Shown here: piece by piece, positions 42,322 to 50,891 of the stretch
Numbering within the stretch: the stretch's first letter is position 1
Layout: every line of letters begins with the position of its first letter
From: Pseudomonadota bacterium
GTDB lineage: Bacteria > Pseudomonadota > Gammaproteobacteria > CALCKW01
NCBI GenBank assembly: GCA_039196715.1
Contig: JBCCUP010000016.1
Coordinates: 1-64,000, forward strand
DNA: 64,000 bases
Direction: 5' to 3'
The notes under the pieces: model-generated
Told to the model about the DNA's origin: nothing
The model's input: only the letters and a program-made list of their open reading frames with translations
The model's database searches: none
Position numbers and translations under genes: made by a program

Positions 42322-43518
42322 TCAGGCCCGCTCTCGCGTGGGGAGAGTGAGGCACAGCAGCGAGCCGATCAGAGCCAGTATCGCCAGGCCTGCAAAAGAG
42401 AAGCTGTAGTTGCCGAGCTGGTCGTAGGCGTAGCCCACGAGGATCGGGGCGATGGCGCCGGCGACGGTGCCGCTGAACAGCACACGCCCGAACACCGCAC
42501 CGTGCTCGCGCAATCCGAAGTACTCCGCCACCGTCGGCGACACCGCGGTGAAAAAGCCGCCGTGGGCCACGCCGTACACGCCCGCAACCGCGTACAACCA
42601 GAGGGGATCGCTGATCACGAGCAAGGCCAACAGCGAACCGATCAGCAACACGAAGCCCGTCAGCAGCGAGAGCTTGCCGCCGAAGCGGTCGGCGAGGTAG
42701 CCGAGCAGGAAGCGCCCGATCACGCTGCAGCCGCCGATGGTCGAGAGCATGGTGGCTGCCTGCGTCTGGCTCATGCCTAGGTCGACGGTGTGCGGGGCGA
42801 TGTGCAGCGGCACTGACATCAGCGCGGCGAAGAAGGAAAACTGGATCAGGCACAGCGTCCAGAGCAGTCGGGTGCGGGTGCCACATCGGACTTCCGACGC
42901 GTCGGTGTCGGCTGCGTATCCGCTTGTCGGTGTGCCGACCGGGTGTGCGGCCGCGCCGACGGCCAGCAGGTGCGCTGCGTAGAGCAGGATGGCCGCAGCC
43001 AGCAGGCCGAGACCGAGCACCGTGTGGCGCCAGCCGAACGCGACAATGCCGGCTGCGACCAGCGGTGGCGCCACCACCTGACCGAGTGCGGTGCCGGTCT
43101 TGACAATCGCCGTGAACAGGCCGCGGCGTTTTCCGAAAGCGCGGGCGACGAACGACAGCGTGACGACGTCGTGTGTGGACATGCCCATGGCGACGAACAC
43201 ACCGAAGAGCGCTATCAGGTGCCAGGGTTGCTGCATGAAGGCCATCAGGACGAACCCGAGGCCGATCGCGGTGCCGGTGATGCTCATCAGGACCCGCGGT
43301 CCGTGGTGGTCGTTCAGCACCCCTGCGAGCATCGCGAGCACACCCATCATGAAAATGCCGATAGAGAAACTCGACGACAGCAGCGTGCGCGACCAGCCGA
43401 ACTCGGTTTCGAAGGTCGTGAAGAAGACCCCGTAGCTGAACAGGCAACCGACGGCGGTGAACTGGGTCAGGAAGCCGCCCGCGACACCGTCGTAACGCGC
43501 GTCGGTGAACAGCGGCAC
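42322..43518 (-). CDS. MFS transporter, oxalate/monocarboxylate-like group
   Basis: A 398-residue permease with 12 hydrophobic segments. The motif FGWSRTLLSSSFSIGIFMMGVLAMLAGVLNDHHGPRVLM resembles the OxlT/monocarboxylate group of major facilitators, and IGRFLLGYLADRFGGKLSLL is the mid-protein MFS motif. It carries organic anions across the inner membrane; the substrate is unknown. Its GTG start lies one base after the stop of the ABC-2 permease gene, so it is the third gene of that operon. It is convergent with the LacI gene, 20 bases apart. Confidence 0.82.
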   Translation of the reverse strand: MPLFTDARYDGVAGGFLTQFTAVGCLFSYGVFFTTFETEFGWSRTLLSSSFSIGIFMMGVLAMLAGVLNDHHGPRVLMSITGTAIGLGFVLMAFMQQPWHLIALFGVFVAMGMSTHDVVTLSFVARAFGKRRGLFTAIVKTGTALGQVVAPPLVAAGIVAFGWRHTVLGLGLLAAAILLYAAHLLAVGAAAHPVGTPTSGYAADTDASEVRCGTRTRLLWTLCLIQFSFFAALMSVPLHIAPHTVDLGMSQTQAATMLSTIGGCSVIGRFLLGYLADRFGGKLSLLTGFVLLIGSLLALLVISDPLWLYAVAGVYGVAHGGFFTAVSPTVAEYFGLREHGAVFGRVLFSGTVAGAIAPILVGYAYDQLGNYSFSFAGLAILALIGSLLCLTLPTRERA

Positions 43519-43519
43519 C

Positions 43520-44281
43520 TCAGCTTTTCATCTTGTAGCCGGTCTTGAACATCCAACCGACGACGGACAGGCACGCGAACAGGAACACCGCGACCGCGAT
43601 CAGGCTCCACACGATGTTGACGTCGGAGACCTCAAAGAAGCTCCAGCGGAAACCGCTGATCAGATAGAGCACCGGATTGAACAGCGAGATGGTCTGCCAG
43701 ACAGGGGGCAACATGTCGATCGAGTAGAAGCTGCCGCCCAGAAACACCAGCGGCGTGATGACCAGCAGTGGCACCAGCTGCAGCTTCTCGAAGTTGTCCG
43801 CCCAGATGCCGATGATGAAACCGAGCAGGCTGAAGGTCACGCAGGTCAGCACGAAGAAGCTCACCATCCAGATCGGGTGGGCGATGCGGATGTCGACGAA
43901 GAAGCTCGCGGTTATCAGGATGATCGTGCCGATAATCAGCGATTTGGTTGCTGCCGCCCCGACGTAGCCCAGCAGGATCTCGAAATGCGAGATCGGCGCC
44001 GACAGGATCTCGTAGACGGTGCCGATGAATTTCGGAAAAAAGATGCCGAAGGACGCGTTGCTGATGCTCTGGGTGAGCAGTGACAGCATCATCAAGCCTG
44101 GCACCAGAAAAGCGCCGTAAGGCACGCCGTCAATGTCTTCGATGCGCGAGCCGATCGCGCTGCCGAAGACGACGAAATAGAGCGAGGTTGAGATCACCGG
44201 AGACGCAACGCTTTGTGCCATGGTACGAAACATGCGCATCATTTCGGTCACGTAAATCACTTTGACGGCGTGCCAGTTCAT
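43520..44281 (-). CDS. ABC-2 type transporter permease
   Basis: A 253-residue permease with six membrane segments and the ABC-2 pattern ([105 protein letters not shown]). It resembles YadH, which exports unknown substrates together with the YadG ATPase. It overlaps the ATPase gene by 4 bases. Confidence 0.9.
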   Translation of the reverse strand: MNWHAVKVIYVTEMMRMFRTMAQSVASPVISTSLYFVVFGSAIGSRIEDIDGVPYGAFLVPGLMMLSLLTQSISNASFGIFFPKFIGTVYEILSAPISHFEILLGYVGAAATKSLIIGTIILITASFFVDIRIAHPIWMVSFFVLTCVTFSLLGFIIGIWADNFEKLQLVPLLVITPLVFLGGSFYSIDMLPPVWQTISLFNPVLYLISGFRWSFFEVSDVNIVWSLIAVAVFLFACLSVVGWMFKTGYKMKS

Positions 44282-45201
44282 TCTTGATTCACCAGGTTGA
44301 CAAAGATCTCCTCGAGCGAGCTCTGTCGGGTTTGGATATCGCGCAATTCGAGTCCGGCCTGTTGGATGGCCTGCAGCAGCCGTGTGATGCCGGTGCGCTC
44401 GGCGCGCACGTCGTAGGTGTAGATCAGGCGTTGACCGGCCTCGGCAAGCTCGAGGTCGTACTCGCCGAGGGTGTCGGGCACCCCGTCGATCCCTTCACGC
44501 AGTTCGATGATGAGCTGTTTCTTGCCGAGCTTCTGCATCAGCGTGGCCTTGTCCTCGACCAGCAGCAACTGACCCTTGCTGATCACACCGACGCGGTCGG
44601 CGATGGCCTCGGCCTCCTCGATGTAGTGCGTGGTCAGGATGATCGTGACGCCGTCGGCACGGAGCTTCTCGACGATCGCCCACATGTCCTTGCGCAACTC
44701 GACATCGACACCGGCCGTGGGCTCGTCGAGGAACAGCACGCGGGGCTTGTGGGCGAGTGCCTTGGCGATCAATACCCGGCGCTTCATACCGCCCGACAGC
44801 GTCATGATCTCGCTGTCGCGTTTGTCCCAGAGCGAAAGGTCCTTGAGCAGTTGCTCGACCCAGGCGTCATCTCGGCCCTTGCCGAACAGGCCGCGGCTGA
44901 AACTGACGGTGTCGGACACCCTGTCGAAGGAACCCAGTGTCAGTTCCTGCGGCACCAGCCCGATCAGGCTGCGCGTCTTGCGGAAGTCGGTGACGTTGTC
45001 GTGGCCGGCGACCGTGACACGCCCCTCGCTCGCGTTGACGATGCCGCAGATGATCGAGATCAGTGTCGTCTTGCCGGCGCCGTTCGGGCCGAGCAGGGCG
45101 AGGATTTCGCCCTCGCGGATGTCCAGGTTGACGCTGGTCAGGGCCTCGTGCCCCGACGCGTACCGCTTGCTGAGGTTCTCGACCGAGAGGATCGTGGACA
45201 T
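44278..45201 (-). CDS. ABC-2 exporter ATP-binding protein (YadG-like)
   Basis: A 307-residue ATPase with Walker [14 protein letters not shown], signature [19 protein letters not shown], Walker [15 protein letters not shown] and His switch TTHYIEEAE. It is paired with the downstream ABC-2 permease. The start is taken at ATG 45201, just before the family's usual N-terminus ([12 protein letters not shown]). The exported substrate is unknown. Confidence 0.92.
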   Translation of the reverse strand: MSTILSVENLSKRYASGHEALTSVNLDIREGEILALLGPNGAGKTTLISIICGIVNASEGRVTVAGHDNVTDFRKTRSLIGLVPQELTLGSFDRVSDTVSFSRGLFGKGRDDAWVEQLLKDLSLWDKRDSEIMTLSGGMKRRVLIAKALAHKPRVLFLDEPTAGVDVELRKDMWAIVEKLRADGVTIILTTHYIEEAEAIADRVGVISKGQLLLVEDKATLMQKLGKKQLIIELREGIDGVPDTLGEYDLELAEAGQRLIYTYDVRAERTGITRLLQAIQQAGLELRDIQTRQSSLEEIFVNLVNQE

Positions 45202-45299
45202 GAGAGATGGGTCTGGCACAGGCAATCGCCCATCGTATCAGCTTGTGATGCTCTCGCGTGTCAAGACACCGTGAGCATCGTCCTGCGGCGCGCGTGGGC

Positions 45300-46187
45300 T
45301 CAGCCGGCGGTGTCGCGACCAAACCCCGCGTAGTACTCCATCAGTGTGGCCTGATCGGCGTCGCCGTAACCGGCGCGCACCATGAGCTTGTGCAGCTCGG
45401 CGACCATCGCGGTCAGCGGCAGCGACGTGCCGACGGCGTTGGCGACGTCGAGGGCGCCGCCGAGGTCCTTGACCATGTTGTCGATCCGCCCGGTCGGGCG
45501 GTAGTCGCGCTCGCTGTAGCGTGGCATGTACTCCTGCAACAATGCACTGTCGGCGCGGCCGCCGGCGAGGGCCTCCGGGACTTTCGCCGCGTTGATGCCG
45601 GCGTCCTCGGCGAGTTTCGTCGCCTCGGCCACGGCGACGAAGCCGAGCGCGCACAGCACCTGGTTGATCAACTTGGTGGTCTGTCCGGCGCCGGCTGGGC
45701 CCATGTGGGTGATGTTCTTCGCCACGTGCGAAAGCACGGCGCGAGCGCGTTCGACCGGCTCGGAGTCGCCCCCGAGCATCAGGGTGAGCTCGCCGATCAG
45801 GGCCTTGGGCGCACCGCCCGACAGCGGGCTGTCGACCCAGTCGAAGCCGTTTTCGCGAGCGCGGGTGGCCAGCGTCCGGGTGGCCTCGGGTGCGATCGAT
45901 GACATGTCGATGATGACCGTGCCGGGGCGGGCGCCGGTCGCCACTCCGGCAGTGTCAAAAACCGCCCGCTCGACGATCCCGGCGGTGTTCAGGCTCAGGA
46001 TCACGGCCTCCGAGGCGGCGGCGGCAGCGGCGGCGGTGTCGGCCGCTGTGGCACCGAGTGCCACGAGGGCTGCGACCTTGTCCGGGTCGATGTCGAACAC
46101 GTGCAGGCGTTGGCCGGTTTCCAACAGGCGTGTGCCGATGGCGTTGCCCATGGCGCCGGCCCCGATCAGGGCGATGGATGCGGTCAT
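45300..46187 (-). CDS. NAD(P)-dependent beta-hydroxyacid dehydrogenase (HIBADH family)
   Basis: A 295-residue enzyme. The N-terminus holds the Rossmann GAGAMGNAIGTRLLETG, followed by the substrate motif DSPLSGGAPKALIGELTLMLGG and the catalytic lysine region AGAGQTTKLINQVL. The family includes 3-hydroxyisobutyrate, tartronate semialdehyde and sulfolactaldehyde reductases. In this operon, downstream of the gluconokinase gene, it likely handles a short hydroxyacid or a sugar acid. ATG at 46187. Confidence 0.85.
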   Translation of the reverse strand: MTASIALIGAGAMGNAIGTRLLETGQRLHVFDIDPDKVAALVALGATAADTAAAAAAASEAVILSLNTAGIVERAVFDTAGVATGARPGTVIIDMSSIAPEATRTLATRARENGFDWVDSPLSGGAPKALIGELTLMLGGDSEPVERARAVLSHVAKNITHMGPAGAGQTTKLINQVLCALGFVAVAEATKLAEDAGINAAKVPEALAGGRADSALLQEYMPRYSERDYRPTGRIDNMVKDLGGALDVANAVGTSLPLTAMVAELHKLMVRAGYGDADQATLMEYYAGFGRDTAG

Positions 46188-46207
46188 GCGGGGAGTCTCC
46201 TTGGAGA

Positions 46208-46735
46208 TCAGGTGTTGTCGGGCAACGGCCCGACGGCGCCGCGCGCGTAGGCCACGGCTCGGTGGATCACCTCCTCGAGCGGGGCCGCCACGTCCACCAC
46301 CGTGCCGAGTTCGTCGGGCTCGAGCGCTTCGAGCAGGGCGATCTGGCTGTCGAGCAGTGAAGTCGGCATGAAGTGGTCCGTGCGCAGTCGCATTCTCGCG
46401 GCGATGACCTCGCGCGAGCCGTGAAGGTGGATGAAATGGGTGGTGTCCGCGCGCTCGCCGCGGAGGGCGTCCCGGTAGCGACGGCAGAGAGCGGAACAAC
46501 TCGCGACCGTCACCGGGGCACTGTGCGCCAGGGCGTCGGCGACGCGTGCCAGCCAGGGCCAACGGTCATCGTCCGTCAGCGGGTCGCCCCGCGACATCTT
46601 GGCGATGTTGTGCTCCCCGTGCAGCGCGTCGCCCTCGATGTACGGGGCCTGCAAGGCGCCCGCGAGCGCCTCGGCCACGGCGCTTTTGCCGCAGCTCGTC
46701 ACGCCCATGACAACAAACTGGGTGCCGCCGCTCAC
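46208..46735 (-). CDS. gluconokinase (GntK/IdnK type)
   Basis: A 175-residue kinase of the small gluconokinase family. The P-loop is GVTSCGKSAV (residues 11-20; the usual GVSGSGKS is varied), then EGDALHGEHNIAKMSRGDPLTDDDRWPWLARVADAL and HFMPTSLLDSQIALLEALEPDE, all typical. It phosphorylates D-gluconate to 6-phosphogluconate. It overlaps the reductase gene by 4 bases (ATGA), so the two are translated together. Confidence 0.93.
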   Translation of the reverse strand: MSGGTQFVVMGVTSCGKSAVAEALAGALQAPYIEGDALHGEHNIAKMSRGDPLTDDDRWPWLARVADALAHSAPVTVASCSALCRRYRDALRGERADTTHFIHLHGSREVIAARMRLRTDHFMPTSLLDSQIALLEALEPDELGTVVDVAAPLEEVIHRAVAYARGAVGPLPDNT

Positions 46736-47499
46736 AGCGACGCCGTGATGCCGCCGTCGACGTAGAGCGTGTGGCCGTTGACGAAGCTCGACGCAGCGCT
46801 GGCGAGGAACACACAGGCGCCGACGAGCTCTTCGACCTCGCCCCAGCGGCCGGCCGGGGTGCGCTTCTCAAGCCAGGCCGAGAAGGTCGGGTCGGCGACC
46901 AGCGCGGCGTTGAGCGGCGTGTCGAAGTAGCCCGGGGCGATCGCGTTGCACTGCAAGCCGTACCGGGCCCAGTCGGTCGCCATGCCTTTGGTCAGGTTGC
47001 CAACCGCGCCCTTGGTGGCGGTGTAGGGTGCAATGCCGGGTCGGGCCAGCGCGGTTTGCACGCTCGCGATGTTGATGATCTTGCCCTGCTTGCGGCTGAT
47101 CATGTGCGTGGCGGCGGCCTGGGCCACGTTGAACACGCTTGCAATGTTGGTCTGCAGCAGTTGATTGAACATCACCGGATCGAAGTCCTCGAGTGGACCA
47201 CGGTGCTGCATGCCGGCGTTGTTGACCAGGATGTCGACCTGGCGGCCGTCGGCCTCGAGGCCGTCGATGGCCGCCTTGGCGGCCGCGTGGTCGGTGACGT
47301 CGAAGGCCAGCGTTTCGACTTCCAGGCCCTCGGCACGCAGTGTGGCGGCGCTGGCGTCAAGCTTGTCGGTGTCGCGCCCGTTCAACACCAGTGAGGCGCC
47401 GGCGGCGCCAAGCCCGCGTGCCAGCGCCATGCCGATGCCTTGTGACGACCCGGTGACGAGGGCGCGGCGGTGGGTCAGGTCAAAAAGCGGTGTGGTCAT
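46732..47499 (-). CDS. SDR, probable 5-keto-D-gluconate 5-reductase
   Basis: A 255-residue short-chain dehydrogenase. It has the glycine-rich NAD(P) site TGSSQGIGMALARGL, NNAGMQ, the catalytic Ser-Tyr-Lys (IASVQT, PYTATKGAV), and the C-terminal VNGHTLYVDGGITASL. The pattern LFDLTHRRALVTGSSQGIG and MQHRGPLEDF is that of gluconate 5-dehydrogenases (IdnO/Gno), which reduce 5-ketogluconate to gluconate. Pairing with a gluconokinase and an IdnD-like gene supports the assignment. First gene of a leftward operon behind a perfect operator. Confidence 0.9.
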   Translation of the reverse strand: MTTPLFDLTHRRALVTGSSQGIGMALARGLGAAGASLVLNGRDTDKLDASAATLRAEGLEVETLAFDVTDHAAAKAAIDGLEADGRQVDILVNNAGMQHRGPLEDFDPVMFNQLLQTNIASVFNVAQAAATHMISRKQGKIINIASVQTALARPGIAPYTATKGAVGNLTKGMATDWARYGLQCNAIAPGYFDTPLNAALVADPTFSAWLEKRTPAGRWGEVEELVGACVFLASAASSFVNGHTLYVDGGITASL

Positions 47500-47549
47500 G
47501 GTGGTGTGCTCGGGCGATTCGGATGGGAAAGGGCATGTGTGTATGCTAA

Positions 47550-47561
47550 GTTACCGGTAAC
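47550..47561. promoter_or_regulatory. GntR/IdnR-type operator, site C (perfect)
   Basis: GTTACCGGTAAC is a perfect 12-base palindrome in the 89-base divergent gap between the SDR operon and the 2-hydroxyacid dehydrogenase gene. It closely resembles the known operator of E. coli GntR/IdnR. Confidence 0.75.
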
Positions 47562-47588
47562 GTCACATCAAGGGGGTGGGAAGCGCAC

Positions 47589-48533
47589 GTGAAGCCGGTG
47601 GTACTGCAGATGGGAGCCTTGCCCGACTGGGATCAGGGACCGCTCGAGGCGCAATTCGACGTGCGTGCGTTTTTTGCCGCTGAGGACGGTAACGCATTTC
47701 TGCGCGATAACGGCGAATCGGTTCGGGCCATCGTCACCCGCGGTGAACTTGGCGCCGACAGCACCGTGCTTGACGCGTGCCCCGCAGTGGAGCTCGTTGC
47801 AGTCTACGGTGTGGGGTTCGATGCGGTGGACATGGCGGCGTGCACGGAGCGCGGCATTCGTGTCACCAACACCCCGGACGTCCTCACCGAGGACGTCGCC
47901 GACCTCGGGGTCGGCATGATGATCGCGCTCTCGCGCGAGACGGTGCAGGCAGCGGCCTGGGTGCGCTCCGGCCGCTGGGCGTCAGAGGGCAACTACCCGC
48001 TCACGACACGGGTGCACGGGCGACGCGTCGGCATCCTCGGCATGGGGCGCATTGGCCAGGCGGTCGCACGGCGCCTGCAGGGTTTCGGGGTGTCGATCCA
48101 CTACGCGGACCTCGCGCCGCTCGACGACCAACCCGCTTGGGTGCACGTGGACAACCCGGTCGCGCTCGCCGAAGCCGTTGATGTGCTCTTTGTGACGCTT
48201 GCGGCCTCAGCGCGCACCCGCCACATCGTCGACGCGGCCGTGTTGAGCGCGCTCGGGCACAACGGGCAGCTGATCAACATCTCCCGGGCGAGTAACGTCG
48301 ACGAGTCGGCCTTGCTCGACGCCCTGGAGGGCGGCACGCTCGGCGCGGCGGCGCTCGACGTGTTCGAGGGCGAGCCGGCCATCGACCCGCGGTTTCTCGC
48401 ACTCGACAATGTGCTGTTGTTGCCGCACTGTGCCTCCGGCACGGTCGAGACCCGACAGGCCATGGGCCAGCTCGTGCGCGACAACCTGGACCGTCACTTC
48501 GCCGGTGACGCCCTTCTCACGCCTGTCAACTGA
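47589..48533 (+). CDS. D-isomer specific 2-hydroxyacid dehydrogenase (2-ketoaldonate reductase-like)
   Basis: A 314-residue enzyme. The NAD(P) motif GILGMGRIGQAVARRLQGFG lies mid-protein, followed by INISRASNVDESALLDALEGGTLGAAALDVFEGEPAID with the catalytic Arg, then Glu, and His in LPHCASGT. The family includes GhrB, which reduces 2-ketogluconate and 2-keto-L-gulonate; the latter gives L-idonate, the substrate of the next gene. It is thus a good fit as the first pathway step, though glyoxylate/hydroxypyruvate reductase activity is equally possible. GTG at 47589. Confidence 0.85.
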   Translation: MKPVVLQMGALPDWDQGPLEAQFDVRAFFAAEDGNAFLRDNGESVRAIVTRGELGADSTVLDACPAVELVAVYGVGFDAVDMAACTERGIRVTNTPDVLTEDVADLGVGMMIALSRETVQAAAWVRSGRWASEGNYPLTTRVHGRRVGILGMGRIGQAVARRLQGFGVSIHYADLAPLDDQPAWVHVDNPVALAEAVDVLFVTLAASARTRHIVDAAVLSALGHNGQLINISRASNVDESALLDALEGGTLGAAALDVFEGEPAIDPRFLALDNVLLLPHCASGTVETRQAMGQLVRDNLDRHFAGDALLTPVN

Positions 48534-48558
48534 CACCCCAACCTTTCAGGAAAACGCC

Positions 48559-49590
48559 ATGCGCGCTCTCGTTGCCCACGCTGCCCGCGACATCCGCATC
48601 GAAGACCAGACCGTCCGGGAGCCGGGCGAGAACGAGGTGCTGGTGCGGGTGCTGCGCGGTGGTATCTGCGGTTCGGACCTGCACTATTACAACCACGGTG
48701 GCTTTGGCACCGTGCGGTTGCGCGAGCCCATGGTGCTCGGCCACGAAGTCGCCGGCGAAGTGCTTGCCTGCGGCCCGGGCGTTGACGTCGTTGTGCCCGG
48801 TCAGTTGGTCGCAGTGTCACCGTCGCGTCCGTGCGGCCAGTGTGTGCAATCCCGGCGCGGGCTGTTCAACCACTGCCTCAACATGCGTTTTTACGGCTCG
48901 GCGATGCCGTTTCCGCACATCCAGGGCGCGTTTCGCGAGCACCTGGTCGCGCACACCAGTCAACTTGCCGTGGCCGACGGTCTGTCGGCTGCGACGGCCG
49001 CGATGGCCGAGCCGCTCGCGGTGGCAATCCACGCAGCGAACCAGGCGGGCAGTCTGGTCGGCAAACGGGTGCTGATCACCGGCTGCGGTCCGATTGGCAT
49101 GCTGTGCCTGTTGGTCGCCCAGGCGGCCGGTGCGGTCGAGGTGGTGGTGACTGATCTCGCCGACTTTCCGCTCCGGATGGCGAGCACACTCGGCGCGACG
49201 CGCGCCGTGAACGTTGCGACGGACGCCGACGCACTGGATGACTACACGGCGGACAAGGGGTACTTCGACGTGCTGTTCGAGTGCAGTGGCGCCGAGCAGG
49301 CTTTCGCTGGCGCGCTGCCGGTGCTTCGGCCGGGCGGGGTGATTGTGCAGCTCGGCCTCGGCGGTGACATGTCCATCCCGATGCAATTGCTGACGGCCAA
49401 GGAACTGCAGCTGCGCGGGTCGTTCCGTTTCCACGAGGAGTTCTTTGTCGGCGTGCAGTGGATGCGGCAAGGTCGCATCGATGTCACGCCCCTGCAGACC
49501 CACACCTTCGCGCTCGATGATGCCGAACAGGCCTTCGCGCAGGCCAACGACCGCAGCCAGGCGATGAAGGTGCACCTCGACCTGAGCTGA
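48559..49590 (+). CDS. probable L-idonate 5-dehydrogenase
   Basis: A 343-residue zinc-dependent medium-chain dehydrogenase. It aligns by eye with E. coli IdnD: GGICGSDLHYY (Cys37, the catalytic zinc ligand), VLGHE (His62-Glu63), MRFYGSAMPFPHIQGAF, AEPLAVAIHAANQAG, KGYFDVLFECSG and LRGSFRFHEEF. The structural zinc lobe is CGQCVQSRRGLFNHC, where a Ser stands in the place of the third Cys. It would oxidise L-idonate to 5-ketogluconate. It follows the 2-hydroxyacid dehydrogenase by 25 bases. Confidence 0.88.
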   Translation: MRALVAHAARDIRIEDQTVREPGENEVLVRVLRGGICGSDLHYYNHGGFGTVRLREPMVLGHEVAGEVLACGPGVDVVVPGQLVAVSPSRPCGQCVQSRRGLFNHCLNMRFYGSAMPFPHIQGAFREHLVAHTSQLAVADGLSAATAAMAEPLAVAIHAANQAGSLVGKRVLITGCGPIGMLCLLVAQAAGAVEVVVTDLADFPLRMASTLGATRAVNVATDADALDDYTADKGYFDVLFECSGAEQAFAGALPVLRPGGVIVQLGLGGDMSIPMQLLTAKELQLRGSFRFHEEFFVGVQWMRQGRIDVTPLQTHTFALDDAEQAFAQANDRSQAMKVHLDLS

Positions 49591-49695
49591 GTCTCACGTT
49601 GGCCTCGACGTGCTTGGCTTACGGGGTTGTCGGCGGCGGGGTGTGCCCGGCGAATTCGGGTAGACTGACGGCTCTGGTCGCAGGCGCAGTGGGCC

Positions 49696-50742
49696 ATGGC
49701 GAAATCGGATCACGGACCCGTCACGTCGGTGACAATGGAAGACGTCGCGCGTGCTGCGGGCGTCTCGCGCATGACCGTGTCCCGCGCGCTTCGCGAGAAC
49801 AGCCCGATCTCCGACAAGACCCGTGCGCGCATTCTCGCCGTGGTGCGCGAACTCAACTACGTACCCGACCAGATGGCCGGCAGCCTGACCACGCGCAAGT
49901 CGGGCTTCGTCGCGGCGCTGTTGCCGTCGCTCAACAACCTGCACTTCGCGCTCACCGTACAGGCCCTCACCCAGGAGCTCGAATCGGCCGGTTTGCAGAT
50001 CCTGCTCGGTCATACCGAGTATTCGGCCGAGCGCGAGGAGCGCTTGGTGGAGTCGCTGTTGCGCCGACGTCCGGAGGCCATGGTGTTGTCCTACGACGGG
50101 CACACGCCGCGCACCGTGGAGCTGCTCAAGGACATCCAGATTCCGGTGGTCGAGATCTGGGAGCTGCCCGAACGCTCGCTCGACAACGCCGTGGGCTTTT
50201 CGAATTTCGAGGCGGCGAAGGCGATGACCGAAGCCTTGATCGGTGAGGGTTTTCGCCACATCACCTTTCTCGGCGAGGTGCACGACGATTGGACACGCGG
50301 TGCCGCGCGGCGCCGCGGTTTTGTCAATGCCATGCAGGCGAGCGGCCTGGATGCGTCCCGCGTGCTGCAATACGGTGTGCCGCCTTTGTCGATCGAGACC
50401 GGTGCCAAAGCGGTCGAGGCCGTGTTGTCGCGTTTTCCGGACACCGAGTGTGTGTTCTGCGTGTCGGACGCCGCTGCTTTTGGCGTGCAAAGCGAGCTGC
50501 TTCGGCGGGGCATTGCCGTGCCGGGTGACATGTCCGTCGCCGGTTTCGGCGATTTCGAAGTCTCCCGTTTCGCCTCGCCAAGCATCTCTACCGTGGTTGT
50601 GGATCCTGAACGCATCGGCGCCGAGACCGGACGGATGATCTACCGCATGCTCTCCGACGCGTCGGGACTGCCCAGAGCCCGCGAGTGCATTGATATCGGG
50701 GTTCGAATCTCATTGCGTGAGAGCACGGCGCGCGCCGGGTGA
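49696..50742 (+). CDS. LacI family regulator, GntR/IdnR-like (second copy)
   Basis: A 348-residue regulator with the helix-turn-helix VTMEDVARAAGVSRMTVSRALRENSPISDKTRARILAVVRELNYVPDQ and a periplasmic-binding-like sensor domain. It shares the GntR motifs HTPRTVELLKDIQIPVVEIW and NAVGFSNFEAAKAM. It differs from the other LacI protein at 41288, so the two may see different effectors but could use the same operator. It follows the IdnD-like gene on the same strand. Confidence 0.92.
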   Translation: MAKSDHGPVTSVTMEDVARAAGVSRMTVSRALRENSPISDKTRARILAVVRELNYVPDQMAGSLTTRKSGFVAALLPSLNNLHFALTVQALTQELESAGLQILLGHTEYSAEREERLVESLLRRRPEAMVLSYDGHTPRTVELLKDIQIPVVEIWELPERSLDNAVGFSNFEAAKAMTEALIGEGFRHITFLGEVHDDWTRGAARRRGFVNAMQASGLDASRVLQYGVPPLSIETGAKAVEAVLSRFPDTECVFCVSDAAAFGVQSELLRRGIAVPGDMSVAGFGDFEVSRFASPSISTVVVDPERIGAETGRMIYRMLSDASGLPRARECIDIGVRISLRESTARAG

Positions 50743-50834
50743 GCGGCTGAATTCCCGGCGCGCGCGGATGCGCAACCCGATCTGAAGGCGAGCCGGTCGC
50801 CGGGTGCCTGCACATCAATGCCGGGCAGAATTGT

Positions 50835-50846
50835 GTTACCGGTAAC
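50835..50846. promoter_or_regulatory. GntR/IdnR-type operator, site D (perfect)
   Basis: GTTACCGGTAAC, flanked by T and A to make a 14-base palindrome, lies 46 bases upstream of the CUT1 ATPase gene at 50892. It has the same sequence as site C. Confidence 0.75.
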
Positions 50847-50891
50847 AATGTGCAATGGTGTGCACCTCGGTAGACGCGGATTGGGGCGGCC

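Noticed and set aside
41312-43447. 711-residue minus-strand frame across the LacI and MFS genes
   Set aside because: It is antisense to the LacI gene and in another frame of the MFS gene; its sequence is Arg/His-rich with no family pattern, typical of GC-rich shadow frames.
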